A stretch of 64,000 bases of DNA from Hahella sp. CCB-MM4 (GCF_002260525.1 NZ_MRYI01000001.1:124001-188000); one strand, 5' to 3'. Counted from the stretch's first letter, positions 48,738 to 58,522 are shown. Translations and numbers: made by a program. Notes: a model not told the origin generated them from the sequence alone.

Positions 48738-51180
48738 ACTGGCTGAAAGTTGTCGTCAATTCATTGAGGAAGTCAGCCAACGCGGTTTTCGTCAGCTCCG
48801 TGTTATGCCACTCGCTGGCATCAGCCAGCCGCAGCGGTGTAAGCCCGGATAGCACCCTTTTTTCCAGCGGCATCAAGCCCCTGTGAGGGTTGGGGTTGAG
48901 ATAGCCGAGCATAGGCTCCATCGCGCTTACCGTGCTTACCAGGGATCTTGGATTGGTTGGCTCCAGCAGAAGATGCTGCCAAGTCGTGTAGTATGTCTGA
49001 TCGGTCCCAAAGCGACGTCGGTGACTGTTCAGACAATCATTGGCTTCCAGCAGCACATGCCGCAATCCACCTTCATTCTCTTCCGAGAACAGAGGACACA
49101 ACCGCTGAATACTATTGACCGTATTTTGGGAACGCTCAAGTCGCTTGCCCAATTGTAGCCAAAGCCCACCCTGGTCCAGGGCCAGGCTTTCCTGGCTGGC
49201 TCCCCAGAAGGCCAGCAAGCCAGTCAAAAATGGCTGAATAAACTGATCCAGCGCCACCCCTTTCTGATTCTTTTCGGTATAGTCGAGCAACTCTTCCAGT
49301 TCCTCTATCGCCCGCCAGCAATCGCCAGACCATAAATCCCGCAAGGTATAGGCGGTTTGAATGGCGCAACGGAGATTGAATGCCACACTGCCTGTGTGTT
49401 GACTATCGAGAATAAACCCCTGCAACACGTCCTGTCGGGGCAGGCGTTGTTGTTTACCATCCACGACACAATAAAGTTCGATCAGCGGCTTCAGGTTAAC
49501 CAATACCTGGGCATCAACCTCATCACCGTAGTCAAAGTAGTTTTCCAACTGGCGCAGATAGGCACGAATCAGGCGCAACAATGACTCTCCACGCTCCATG
49601 TATCGAGCCAGCCAGAAAAGGTTCTCTGCCGCACGGCTGGTCAGAATCGCAGAGGCCGTTCGCCGATGTCTGGCAGGATTAAGCCGCAAGACATCCCGCA
49701 TGGAGCCGTTACTTTTAATCAGCCAGGTATCCTTACTCAGCCCCCCCATTTGGCTGGATACAACAAAATTATTGGCATCCGGTGACACCCGGCTCAACCC
49801 GCCCGGCATTACGTCATATTGCTCACCATCACCGGCAGCAAAGGTCCGGATAACAAGATGGCGCGGATGCAGTGCGGAATCTGCCAGTGTCGGCACTGTG
49901 GAAAAGCTCAGCAGTTGCTGGCCCACATATAGCCAGGGTTCGGCTTTAATGCGATTGATTAAATCCGTTTTCTGAGACTTACTTAATTTGTTGCCATATA
50001 CCACACCGGTCGCGCGATCCACCCGCTTAATCACCAGCGAATCCAGTTTACTGATCACGTGCTGGCGTTCCTTATCCTGACCACACCACCAGGTTGCCAC
50101 CTCCGGCAGCTTTAGATCCTCGTTAAGGAAATGGCGGGACAATCCAGGTAAGAACGGCAACAGCGCCGGAGACTCCAGCATGCCGCTACCCAGAGGGTTA
50201 GCCATACCGACCCGCCCCAGCGCTTGGGCCTGAGCCAGCCCCGGCACGCCCAGCATGGAATCACCGCGAAAATTCAGAGGATCACTGTAGGCATCATCAA
50301 CCCGGCGAATGATGACATCTACCTGCTTCAGGTCATCAACCGTTTTCAGGTAAACCTTACCCTGTCGCACAGTCAGGTCATCACCCTCAACCAGGGTAAT
50401 CCCCAACTGGGCCACCAGATAGGCATGCTCAAAATACACCTCATTACCAATCCCGGAAGATAGCAGGACGATAGTTGGGTCACTTTGATTATCCGGGGCC
50501 AAGGCGGCGACATGGCGTTTCAGGTGGTAGAAATATTGTGCCAAGGGGGCAATGGAGTAATCGACAGCCCCCTGCCCGAGTACTCTTTTGGTAACCATCC
50601 GGGCTTCGAGCACATATCCTGCCCCAGAGGGGCCTTGTGTACGATCACTCAAAACCCACCAGGTACCGTCCGGCCCCCGCGCCAGATCGGCTGCGTACAG
50701 GGTCAATGGGGAAGGGACACCTCCCACCATGGAACGCAGGAATCCAGGGTGCTGGTACACGACCTCTGGCGGTAACAGACCATTCTTGAGGCAGGTCTGA
50801 TTGCCCATGATATCGCTCAACAATAGCGAAAACAGCCTCGCTCGTTGTTGCAGGCCAACCTCGAGCGGAGTCCAGTCCTTCTCGGAAAAAACCATGGGCA
50901 GAGGATCAAGCTGCCAGGGACGCCGCATTCCTTCAGGATCATTGTAAACGTTGTAGTTTACCCCCTGCTCTTTCAGCCGGCGCAGGCTCTCCTTATTGAG
51001 GTTATCCAGATCACTTCTCGATACACCGGAAAAGTACTCGGCGAATGGCTGCCAGTGCGGCCGAATTTTTCCCTGTGCATCCATCATCTCATCGTAGGCG
51101 GTTGCCAATGGAGAGTATGGGACGTCGCTCAAGTCCAGGTCGGTCTGAGAAGGAACCGTTAATGGAGTAGTATCAGGCAT
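48673..51180 (-). CDS. Fused circularly permuted ATP-grasp and alpha-E protein
   Basis: The 835-aa fusion joins the two activities encoded separately by the last two genes of the cluster. The first ~490 residues are a COG2308-type ATP-grasp (GMRRPWQLDPLPMVFSEKDW, YVLEARMVTKRV, VDVIIRRVDDAYSDPLNFRG, VVSSQMGGLSKDTWL). The alpha-E domain follows (ENLFWLARYMERGESLLRLI, about 510-800). In the nucleotide loop the Gly-rich stretch is VIKRVDRATGVVYGNKL rather than KPANESGGYGML, so the active site may be altered and this copy may be structural or have another substrate. It lies 29 bases after the transglutaminase-DUF2126 gene. Confidence 0.9.
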   Translation of the reverse strand: MPDTTPLTVPSQTDLDLSDVPYSPLATAYDEMMDAQGKIRPHWQPFAEYFSGVSRSDLDNLNKESLRRLKEQGVNYNVYNDPEGMRRPWQLDPLPMVFSEKDWTPLEVGLQQRARLFSLLLSDIMGNQTCLKNGLLPPEVVYQHPGFLRSMVGGVPSPLTLYAADLARGPDGTWWVLSDRTQGPSGAGYVLEARMVTKRVLGQGAVDYSIAPLAQYFYHLKRHVAALAPDNQSDPTIVLLSSGIGNEVYFEHAYLVAQLGITLVEGDDLTVRQGKVYLKTVDDLKQVDVIIRRVDDAYSDPLNFRGDSMLGVPGLAQAQALGRVGMANPLGSGMLESPALLPFLPGLSRHFLNEDLKLPEVATWWCGQDKERQHVISKLDSLVIKRVDRATGVVYGNKLSKSQKTDLINRIKAEPWLYVGQQLLSFSTVPTLADSALHPRHLVIRTFAAGDGEQYDVMPGGLSRVSPDANNFVVSSQMGGLSKDTWLIKSNGSMRDVLRLNPARHRRTASAILTSRAAENLFWLARYMERGESLLRLIRAYLRQLENYFDYGDEVDAQVLVNLKPLIELYCVVDGKQQRLPRQDVLQGFILDSQHTGSVAFNLRCAIQTAYTLRDLWSGDCWRAIEELEELLDYTEKNQKGVALDQFIQPFLTGLLAFWGASQESLALDQGGLWLQLGKRLERSQNTVNSIQRLCPLFSEENEGGLRHVLLEANDCLNSHRRRFGTDQTYYTTWQHLLLEPTNPRSLVSTVSAMEPMLGYLNPNPHRGLMPLEKRVLSGLTPLRLADASEWHNTELTKTALADFLNELTTTFSQFGLDIEHQYFKHAQPITRFMR

Positions 51181-51209
51181 CGAATGTCTTGTTAATATTT
51201 CATCTGTCC

Positions 51210-54200
51210 TTAATCGTAGCGTAGATCCAGCGTTGTTGGGTAGCTTGGATTAACCGGCGTCGGAGAAGGCACCGCCCCTTTGCGAGGCTCAGCTCCGGGG
51301 TAGAAGCGGCCCCCACCCTCCACGATCGGCTGAGCAATGCGCGTGCCATGCTGATGCCCGATATCCTCGAAACGATTAATTCTGCGAGCCTCCGCCTCCA
51401 GAGGATTGACCGGGAACTGCTCATAGCTGCGACCGCCCGGATGCACAACGTGATATGTACATCCACCGAGACTGCGGCCATTCCAGGTATCGAACAGATC
51501 AAATACCAGTGGTGAATGAACGCCAATCGTTGGATGCAGGGCTGACCAGGGCTGCCATGCCCGATAGCGGATACCAGCCACATAGCAACCTTCCTCTTCT
51601 GTCGCTACCAGAGGGATACGTTTTCCATTGCAGGTCAGAGCATATCGATCAGGTGTCGCCAGCCTCAATTTGACCTGCAAACGCTCCATGCTGGAATCCA
51701 CATAGCGCGCGGTACCGCCACCGGAAGCTTCCTCGCCCAAAACGAACCAGGGTTCCAGTGCATGATGCAACTCCAGATGCATGCCTCCCAATTCCATCCG
51801 GCCAATGCGCGGGCAGCGAAACTCAAGAAAGGCTTCGAACCAATGCTCTTTGAAGGGGAAACCGTTTTCATTGAGAAAACGGATGACATCTTTAAAGTCT
51901 TCCCACAGGAAATGAGGCAGCATAAAACGATCATGCAGCGCAGTTCCCCAGTGAGTCAGCTTATGTTTGTATGGTTTATTCCAGAACAGAGCCACAAAGG
52001 TGCGCAATAACAGCATCTGCACCAGACTCATGCGCGAGTGGGGCGGCATTTCAAATGCCCTGAACTCCAGAATGCCCAGCCTTCCGGTACTGGAGTCCGG
52101 GGAATACAGTTTATCAATACAGAATTCACTGCGATGGGTATTGCCGGTTAAGTCCGTCAACAGGTGTCTGAGCAATCGGTCTACCAGCCAAGGCTGCGAA
52201 ACATCACCTTCCGGCATTTGGGAAAAAGCGATTTCCATTTCATAAAGCCGCTCCACCCTGGCTTCATCAACCCTGGGAGCCTGACTGGTCGGTCCGATAA
52301 AAGTGCCGCTGAACAGGTAAGACAGACTGGGATGATGCTGCCAGAAAGTAATCAGGCTACGTAACAGATCTGGACGACGCAGTAACGGACTATCTGTTGG
52401 TGTAGCACCACCCAAAGTGACATGATTGCCTCCACCGGTCCCCGTATGACGGCCATCGATCATGAACTTTTCCGTGCCCAGGCGAGTATTGCGGGCATCC
52501 TCATACAGATTTTCGACGATGTCCTTTAACTCATCCCAGCTGCTGGCCGGCTGCACATTGACCTCAATGACTCCAGGATCAGGCGCTACCACCATCTTCA
52601 CCAAACGAGGATCATGAGGGGGCGGATAACCCTCAATACGAACCGGCCGATCAATCTCTTGCGCTGCATGGGAAATTGCCTCCAATATCGTGACATATTC
52701 CTCCAGAGTGCTGACGGGTGGCATGAACGCATATAGATGCCCTTCCCTGACCTCCGTACAAAGAGCTGTATGGATGGCCATTCCAGCCAATGGACGGGAC
52801 TCCGACTTATGAATCGGCAATAGCTCCTGCGGCAAGGGTGCAAATGGATCCCGTTCATGCCGTTCAAACTCATCGCTTAGCTGATGTTCCGACAAGCTGC
52901 TCAAGGGCAGACGTAAACCTATCGGTGAATTTCCTCCAACCAGGTATAACGCTCCCTGACGAAACTTCCAGAGACAGGTTTGCCAGGTTTGTGTCACCTG
53001 ATTCAGCCCCACCGGCAGGCAATATCCAGAGGCATTGTTCAGCCCTTGTTTCAGAACCTGGGCCAGTGTGCGTTTCGCCAGATTCTCGTTATCCATATCC
53101 AGCTTATCGTCTATCGGCAGGTGCCCGTTCTGCCACAGAGCGTAAAAAGGGTCCTCGTAACAGGGCAAAATCGCCTTGTCTGACAGCCCCATCTGCTTAC
53201 TGAAAGCCACCATCAACGCACGAGCGTCTTCGGGTTTGGCATTGTGATCGAGAATATCGTCCGGACCTTCCCATATTGGCTGGCCGTCTTTGCGCCAATA
53301 CAGGGCGTATTGCCATCGTGGAAGCTCTTCTCCCGGATACCATTTGCCCTGCCCAAAATGCATGAAGCCTTTAGGGGCATATCGCTGCTTTAACTTTTGG
53401 GCCAACTCAAATGACAGCTTACGTTTCTGCGGGCCATCGGCATCGGTATTCCATTGTTCCGACTCCATATCATCAATCGATACGAAGGTGGGTTCTCCCC
53501 CCATGGTCAGGCGTACATCATTCTGCTCCAGAATTTCATCCACATACTGACCAAGAGCATCAATGTCTTCCCATTCACGCTCAGTAAAGGGCTTGGTGAC
53601 ACGAGGATCTTCTTTCAGGCGCGTCACTTCATTGCTGTAGGAGAATTCAACTTCACAGGGATCCAATGCTCCTACGATAGGTGCGGCATCTGTCGGGTCG
53701 GGCGTACAGCTCAGGGGGATATGTCCCTCCGCCGCAAACAACCCGGAAGTCGGATCCAGCCCCAGCCAGCCGGCACCAGGAACATAAACTTCACACCAGG
53801 CATGCAGGTCGGTAAAGTCGCTCTCCGGACCACTGGGCCCATCCAGGGACTTTTGGTCAGAACTAAGTTGCACCAGATATCCCGAGACAAATCGCGCTGC
53901 CAGTCCCATGTGACGTAGCACCTGCACCATCAACCAGGAGGTATCGCGGCACGACCCCCAACCAATGTCCAGGGTTTCTTCCGGTGTCTGAACCCCCGGT
54001 TCCAGGCGGATGTTGTACTTGATGTCGTTACAGATTTTCTGGTTAACAAATACCAGGAAATCAACGATCGGCTTCTTATCCCGCGAGAATTCTTTCAGAT
54101 ATTTTTCAAACTTGGCCCCGAATGTTTTGGTTTCACGAAAGGGTGCCAACTGAAAGTTCAGTGCTTCAGCATATTTGAAGGGGTAGTGCTCGGCATATTC

Positions 54201-54488
54201 CTCAACAAAGAAATCGAATGGATTATATGACGTCAGGTCTGCGACCAGATCGACATCGACAACAAACTCAGCCGCTTTCTCAGGGAACACCAATCTCGCG
54301 ATGTAGTTGGAAAAAGGATCCTGTAGCCAGTTGATAAAATGTGTTTCGGGTTGAATCTTGAGGCTGTAACTGATGATGGGAGTTCGACTGTGCGGGGCAG
54401 GACGTAGCCGGATAGTGTGGGGAGAAAGATTAACCAGTCGATCAAATTTGTAGGTGGTGCGATGACGTAGGCCTACAATAATACTCAT
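51210..54488 (-). CDS. Transglutaminase-DUF2126 (putative amidoligase) fusion
   Basis: This large 1092-aa protein has two parts. Residues ~1-290 are a transglutaminase module: N-terminal beta domain (LRHRTTYKFDRLVNLSPHTI), then Cys in GWGSCRDTSWL, His in DLHAWCEVYV, Asp in LGLDPTSG. The rest is DUF2126 (GGEPTFVSIDDMESEQWN, HFGQGKWYPGEELPRWQYAL, TGTGGGNHVTLGGATP, EFRAFEMPPHSRMSLVQ, MELGGMHLELHHALEPW), annotated elsewhere as a putative amidoligase. The start at 54488 has AAGGAG eight bases upstream. It lies 223 bases after anbu and 29 bases before the ATP-grasp/alpha-E fusion. It is predicted to ligate and/or process peptides. Confidence 0.92.
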   Translation of the reverse strand: MSIIVGLRHRTTYKFDRLVNLSPHTIRLRPAPHSRTPIISYSLKIQPETHFINWLQDPFSNYIARLVFPEKAAEFVVDVDLVADLTSYNPFDFFVEEYAEHYPFKYAEALNFQLAPFRETKTFGAKFEKYLKEFSRDKKPIVDFLVFVNQKICNDIKYNIRLEPGVQTPEETLDIGWGSCRDTSWLMVQVLRHMGLAARFVSGYLVQLSSDQKSLDGPSGPESDFTDLHAWCEVYVPGAGWLGLDPTSGLFAAEGHIPLSCTPDPTDAAPIVGALDPCEVEFSYSNEVTRLKEDPRVTKPFTEREWEDIDALGQYVDEILEQNDVRLTMGGEPTFVSIDDMESEQWNTDADGPQKRKLSFELAQKLKQRYAPKGFMHFGQGKWYPGEELPRWQYALYWRKDGQPIWEGPDDILDHNAKPEDARALMVAFSKQMGLSDKAILPCYEDPFYALWQNGHLPIDDKLDMDNENLAKRTLAQVLKQGLNNASGYCLPVGLNQVTQTWQTCLWKFRQGALYLVGGNSPIGLRLPLSSLSEHQLSDEFERHERDPFAPLPQELLPIHKSESRPLAGMAIHTALCTEVREGHLYAFMPPVSTLEEYVTILEAISHAAQEIDRPVRIEGYPPPHDPRLVKMVVAPDPGVIEVNVQPASSWDELKDIVENLYEDARNTRLGTEKFMIDGRHTGTGGGNHVTLGGATPTDSPLLRRPDLLRSLITFWQHHPSLSYLFSGTFIGPTSQAPRVDEARVERLYEMEIAFSQMPEGDVSQPWLVDRLLRHLLTDLTGNTHRSEFCIDKLYSPDSSTGRLGILEFRAFEMPPHSRMSLVQMLLLRTFVALFWNKPYKHKLTHWGTALHDRFMLPHFLWEDFKDVIRFLNENGFPFKEHWFEAFLEFRCPRIGRMELGGMHLELHHALEPWFVLGEEASGGGTARYVDSSMERLQVKLRLATPDRYALTCNGKRIPLVATEEEGCYVAGIRYRAWQPWSALHPTIGVHSPLVFDLFDTWNGRSLGGCTYHVVHPGGRSYEQFPVNPLEAEARRINRFEDIGHQHGTRIAQPIVEGGGRFYPGAEPRKGAVPSPTPVNPSYPTTLDLRYD

Positions 54489-54711
54489 CCAGCGCTCCTT
54501 GATGACTCTTAACAGAGATTATTTCGACCAGCCGAACCTCAAGCTCCGGCCGGTACCATGGCTTGCACTTGCTTATCTATGATGAACCCGCAGCCGCACC
54601 TCTAGAAAGCAGTTTGGAGGCAGCAGCCTGCGCGCTCATATAATATTGCGTGAGTTTGTAAACAAATTAAATGCCAGATATCTCAATGATGCCAATGCCA
54701 GCTACAACTGA

Positions 54712-55446
54712 CTAACTATCCTTTTCCCAGTCAAACAATGGCAATTCATTGAACAGATCCATTAAACCCTCTCCCCATTTCTTCCGCAGCGATGCATAGT
54801 AGGGCGAGTTCAGCTTTAAATGCATTTCGTGATCCGGGGCAAGCGCATTGGTCTTGTACATCAACAAGTCGAATGGTGGCGCAACAGAAAGATTTGAACG
54901 CATTGTGGAATCGAGCGATACCAGCGCACTGCGTGCAGCGGCTTCGAGGGAAGTATTGTGGCGAATCACCCGATCAAGAATAGGCTTACCATATTTGGTT
55001 TCGCCGATCTGTAGAAACGGTGCATAAGGTGAACTCTGGATATAGTTCCCTTCCGGATACACCAGGAAAATTTCGTGGGGACCGTCTTTGTATTGCCCAC
55101 CCAAAATAAGGGTGCAGTCAAAATTCGCGCCCTGCTTCAGGTCCTTCTCATAGTAGTTTTTCAACTCCACGCTGGTTGCCCCCACGTAGCGGGCAGCAGC
55201 ACTCATGTCCTCGCAGGCAGCAAACCCTTTGGGCTCCTCTGATTCGAGATCCTCCTGCAATCGACGGACAATTGCCTGTGTCGTTGCCAGATTGCCGGAC
55301 GTCAGCAATACCAGATATGCCTTATCAGGAATACTGTAAGTAAACATCTTGGGATAAGTATTAACGTTATCCACTCCCGCATTGGTGCGGGAATCAGACG
55401 CAAACACCAGTCCCGAATCAACGGCAATGGCAAGGCAATAGGTCAT
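54712..55446 (-). CDS. anbu: Anbu, proteasome-type Ntn-hydrolase family protein
   Basis: The 244-aa protein starts MTYCLAIAVDSGLVFASDSR, the hallmark of Anbu (bacterial proteasome-homologue, ancestral beta-subunit). Thr2 is the presumed N-terminal nucleophile after Met removal, and SDSRTNAG and LLTSGNLATTQAI are family segments. Anbu forms ring- or helix-like assemblies but its peptidase activity and substrate are unsettled. It is found with ATP-grasp, alpha-E and transglutaminase genes in many bacteria, and here it is the first gene of that cluster on the minus strand. A protease or peptide-release role in the pathway is an inference. Confidence 0.93.
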   Translation of the reverse strand: MTYCLAIAVDSGLVFASDSRTNAGVDNVNTYPKMFTYSIPDKAYLVLLTSGNLATTQAIVRRLQEDLESEEPKGFAACEDMSAAARYVGATSVELKNYYEKDLKQGANFDCTLILGGQYKDGPHEIFLVYPEGNYIQSSPYAPFLQIGETKYGKPILDRVIRHNTSLEAAARSALVSLDSTMRSNLSVAPPFDLLMYKTNALAPDHEMHLKLNSPYYASLRKKWGEGLMDLFNELPLFDWEKDS

Positions 55447-55614
55447 ATGGAAGGCTCTACATTAAACAATGCAACAACAGGGGCTTCAAACGCGGTTACT
55501 ATGAACCGGGTTCCCGCTTCATGCAATATCCTCTCATTAAAATTCCACATAAACTTCCCCCTCTTCGCTCCAGCCCTTATGATGACAGCCTTTAACTGAT
55601 TTCCCCTTTTCGTT

Positions 55615-56367
55615 ATGCCCTCAGACGCAGCTCATTTTGACCATCTTTTTTGCCAGTTTCATGCCGTCTTTTTTAAAGTTCCGTTAGAAGCTGTAATGCC
55701 CTCCATACAAGAGGCCAATGCTCTCGGCAAAATCCCCTTGCAGCCCGCTTTTCGGATACTTGAACATACCCTGATAACCGTGGCGCTTTACCGGTATGCC
55801 GGCTCGCCCGATGATGAATACGCGGTTAATGAGTGCTGTATTGCCCTTCCCGTGACCAGTCGGGGGAGCTCTGTCATCAGCCAATGGAGCGCCTGGCTGA
55901 ATCCCTGGCACCAAAAGGGAATCAACTTCCTGCACATTGCTCAGTGGCTGCAGTCCGGTGAAGAACATTCATCTGAACAGGATCTGCTTTGCCAACATCT
56001 CGGACTGAAAGACAGCAAAGATCACAACGTCAGAATTGTGAGCAGCAGGGGGACTCTGTTCAGTCAAATACAACATCAGAACCATACCCTCTTCACCGTT
56101 ACTGGCAACCTCGGCCCCGCTTTACCTTCCCGGGCATTAAACTACACTCGCTCATGGGCCTCGCCAACCGAGCTTCGGTCTGCTCAAGTCAAGACAACAG
56201 GCTGGTGCCGGTTACACCCCCGGCCGCTGATGACGATGACGTATGGTGATCTGCAAGGCATACCTTCCAGTACACATCAGCTTATGAATCGACTCACGCT
56301 GGATGAACAAGAAGCACTCTTTGCCTGGGCGGCAGAGAGGCAAAGTCTCTCCTTCGTTAGTCAATAA
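55615..56367 (+). CDS. Unknown 250-aa protein divergent from anbu
   Basis: The soluble product has no signal peptide or membrane helix. Segments such as LYRYAGSPDDEYAVNECCIALPV and NFLHIAQWLQ are seen, and a faint resemblance to acetoacetate-decarboxylase-like beta-barrels (a Tyr-x-Glu-like motif before a strand) can be imagined but is not reliable. Two cysteines are adjacent (ECCIAL). No ribosome-binding site is apparent before the ATG at 55615. The 168-base divergent gap with anbu could hold shared control signals. The function is not known, and the reading frame is long and compositionally ordinary. Confidence 0.6.
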   Translation: MPSDAAHFDHLFCQFHAVFFKVPLEAVMPSIQEANALGKIPLQPAFRILEHTLITVALYRYAGSPDDEYAVNECCIALPVTSRGSSVISQWSAWLNPWHQKGINFLHIAQWLQSGEEHSSEQDLLCQHLGLKDSKDHNVRIVSSRGTLFSQIQHQNHTLFTVTGNLGPALPSRALNYTRSWASPTELRSAQVKTTGWCRLHPRPLMTMTYGDLQGIPSSTHQLMNRLTLDEQEALFAWAAERQSLSFVSQ

Positions 56368-56765
56368 TATTGGGCCCCGGAACTGAGCATAATTTGCCCC
56401 TTATCAATATTTTGGCTCCCAATTGGTGCAATCCTATTAATCAGAGCAGGAAGCGCTGAACCGCCGGATAAAACATAAGTCGCTTTCATAATACTGTAGC
56501 AATCTGATAATTCGGGAGTTTTCCGTCGTCGCTAAACTCACCGGCAAGCATTGGCATAGGTGATGCTTAACTACGGATTAAGTACCGATTAAAGTACGGA
56601 TAAGGAATGCAGGTAATCAGTTTGTCATTTACCAAGAGTAAATTTTTAAGTCCGAAAGACGACCTTTGACCCAGAAGATAGCGATTGTAACAGCTACCTG
56701 AAATGATGACTCAATCGTAATGAAATCACTTGAAAAGTGAGGGTATGAAGAGCTGTGGTGAGGCC

Positions 56766-56873
56766 ATGGATGGCTTATCAAAGGAACGTAGTCATGTTAC
56801 ATTAGGCAACGAGTCGACAAGGATAAAAAATAATCATTCATTGTTTTCAGAGGCTAACCGGCCTACCGGATGA
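56766..56873 (+). CDS. Possible small ORF (35 aa)
   Basis: The ATG at 56766 follows GTGAGG at close spacing. The product is hydrophilic (MDGLSKERSHVTLGNESTR...), ending RPTG, with no membrane segment. There is no comparative support, and chance is a real alternative. Confidence 0.2.
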   Translation: MDGLSKERSHVTLGNESTRIKNNHSLFSEANRPTG

Positions 56874-56956
56874 AACAACTGGAAACCTGAATATTTTACA
56901 GCTGGCTCTACAGTCAAGTTTATTAACTTAATTGAAACTTTAAGAAGGAATTTGCC

Positions 56957-57067
56957 ATGAAACCCGCCGATCAAGAAAGCATACTTTTTACTATCACTCA
57001 CCCTTACGAAGTAACATTCATGAGAGAAATGCGCGAATACTTTGAATCAATGTATTTCGCCAACTGA
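56957..57067 (+). CDS. Possible small ORF (36 aa)
   Basis: The ATG at 56957 has AAGGAA six bases before it, a good ribosome-binding site. The product begins MKPADQESILFTITHPYEVT and ends EYFESMYFAN, slightly acidic and aromatic-rich. It resembles no family I know. Upstream sequence is A/T-rich. It is the better of the two small ORFs in this gap. Confidence 0.35.
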   Translation: MKPADQESILFTITHPYEVTFMREMREYFESMYFAN

Positions 57068-57193
57068 ATTCTATTGTCCAGTCCCAAAGCACAATAGGAT
57101 ATATAACCCAAAGAGCATCTAACTTATAAATTACAAGGAAGAAAGGGACGAAGAGCATCGAAGGATGCAGCCCAGGGACGGGCGGACAAGGAA

Positions 57194-57220
57194 CCAGCGC
57201 GAACAATTCGTTCGCGCTGG
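57194..57220 (-). terminator. Hairpin downstream of ald
   Basis: A perfect 11-bp stem ccagcgcgaac/gttcgcgctgg (57194-57204 and 57210-57220) with a 5-base loop lies 16 bases after the ald stop on the minus strand. Only a short U-containing run follows, so termination may be factor-assisted. Confidence 0.6.
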
Positions 57221-57235
57221 CAATTCAAGAATCAC

Positions 57236-58357
57236 TTAAACCAGTTCAAGACCTTGTTCTGGTGTCAGCGACTCAATATTTTGAGCCACGCCTACAGACG
57301 GACAAGTCAGTTGACCTTTCACCACGTTCAGACCTTGCAGCAGATAAGGGTTATCTGTCAGGGCTTTTCTTGCGCCTTTGTTGGCCAACTCCATCACATA
57401 AGGCAGTGTGGCATTGGTCAGGGCCAGTGTAGAGGTTCTGGCAACCGCACCAGGCATGTTGGCGACACAGTAATGCACTACGTCATCCACAATAAAGGTT
57501 GGTTCTGCATGAGTCGTCGCGTGAGAGGTTTCAAAACAACCGCCCTGGTCGATGGCTACGTCAACCACCGCCGCGCCGCGCTTCATACGTTTCACCATGT
57601 CACGGGACACAAGTTTCGGTGCTGCCGCGCCGGGGATCAGAACTCCGCCAATCACCAAGTCTGCACGGGTAACCCAGTCTTCCACAGATTTGGCTGTCGA
57701 GAAGACGGTCTGCACGCGGTTACCGAAGATGCTGTCGAAACGACGCAACGCATCAATCGATTTATCCAGTACGACAACATGGGCTCCCATGCCTACAGCC
57801 ATCTGGGTCGCATTGAAGCCAACGACTCCACCACCCAAAACGACAACCGTCGCGGCATCTACACCAGGCACACCGCCCAGCAACAGACCACGACCACTTT
57901 GAGATTTTTCAAGGCAGCGTGCGCCGGCCTGAATACTCATACGTCCCGCCACCTCAGACATAGGTGCAAGCAGCGGCAGACGGCCATGCGCATCAGTGAC
58001 AGTTTCGTAGGCAATACAGGTAGCACCGCTCTTCAGCAGATCCTGGGTTTGAGGAACATCCGGTGCAAGGTGCAGGTAGGTGAACAAGGTATGCTCAGGC
58101 CTCAACATTGCACGTTCCTGGGCCTGAGGTTCCTTAACTTTCACGATCATCTCGGCAGTGGCAAATACTTCTTCTGCCGTAGAGAGAATGCGGGCTCCTG
58201 CTGCTTCATATTGGTCGTCGGTGAAATCGATTGCAGTGCCGGCATCCTTCTGCACCACCACCTGATGGCCATGTTGAACCAGCTCATGAACAGCATTGGG
58301 GGTCAGACCAACACGGTATTCATGGTTTTTGATTTCCTTGGGGACTCCAACGAGCAT
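57236..58357 (-). CDS. ald: Alanine dehydrogenase
   Basis: This enzyme catalyses NAD-linked interconversion of L-alanine with pyruvate and ammonia. At 373 aa, normal length, it starts [20 protein letters not shown]. Catalytic Lys and His lie in the region VKVKEPQ and YLHLAPD, and the NAD Rossmann motif is [17 protein letters not shown] near residue 170. GGAGG lies four bases before the ATG. It is divergent from an Lrp/AsnC regulator, a standard ald-control arrangement, with alanine or leucine the likely effector. Confidence 0.95.
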   Translation of the reverse strand: MLVGVPKEIKNHEYRVGLTPNAVHELVQHGHQVVVQKDAGTAIDFTDDQYEAAGARILSTAEEVFATAEMIVKVKEPQAQERAMLRPEHTLFTYLHLAPDVPQTQDLLKSGATCIAYETVTDAHGRLPLLAPMSEVAGRMSIQAGARCLEKSQSGRGLLLGGVPGVDAATVVVLGGGVVGFNATQMAVGMGAHVVVLDKSIDALRRFDSIFGNRVQTVFSTAKSVEDWVTRADLVIGGVLIPGAAAPKLVSRDMVKRMKRGAAVVDVAIDQGGCFETSHATTHAEPTFIVDDVVHYCVANMPGAVARTSTLALTNATLPYVMELANKGARKALTDNPYLLQGLNVVKGQLTCPSVGVAQNIESLTPEQGLELV

Positions 58358-58452
58358 AGGACCTCCTATTTAGGTTGTTTGTGTTGTGGTTATTTGCTTC
58401 ATTGTTTTTTCACACGTGATAATTAAGATTATAAATAACCCCAAAAGAACAA

Positions 58453-58522
58453 TGATCTAAAGTCAGCCTTAGTGTTAGCATATTTATCTGTATTTATGAC
58501 GTTTGCGGAGTATTGATCTAAA
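58453..58522. promoter_or_regulatory. Repeated TGATCTAAA in the ald-lrp control region
   Basis: TGATCTAAA occurs at 58453-58461 and 58514-58522, 61 bases apart, the second copy ending six bases before the lrp ATG. The 170-base divergent gap is A/T-rich and is the expected site of Lrp-type control of ald and autoregulation. The motif itself is only a candidate. Confidence 0.3.

Larger units (their letters stand above)
56368..57235. other. 868-bp stretch without a long gene
   Basis: Only short frames are present. Two plus-strand small ORFs (56766-56873 and 56957-57067) have possible ribosome-binding sites and are listed separately. A 62-aa minus-strand frame at 57018-57206 looks like chance coding. 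The segment lies between the unknown gene ending at 56367 and ald. Its last part holds the ald terminator hairpin. Confidence 0.5.

Noticed and set aside
57018-57206. 62-aa minus-strand frame in the gap upstream of the ald terminator
   Set aside because: Hydrophobic chance translation opposite the 56957 small ORF, with no ribosome-binding site and no family resemblance.
57254-58426. 390-aa plus-strand frame opposite ald
   Set aside because: His- and Arg-rich antisense shadow of a clear alanine dehydrogenase.
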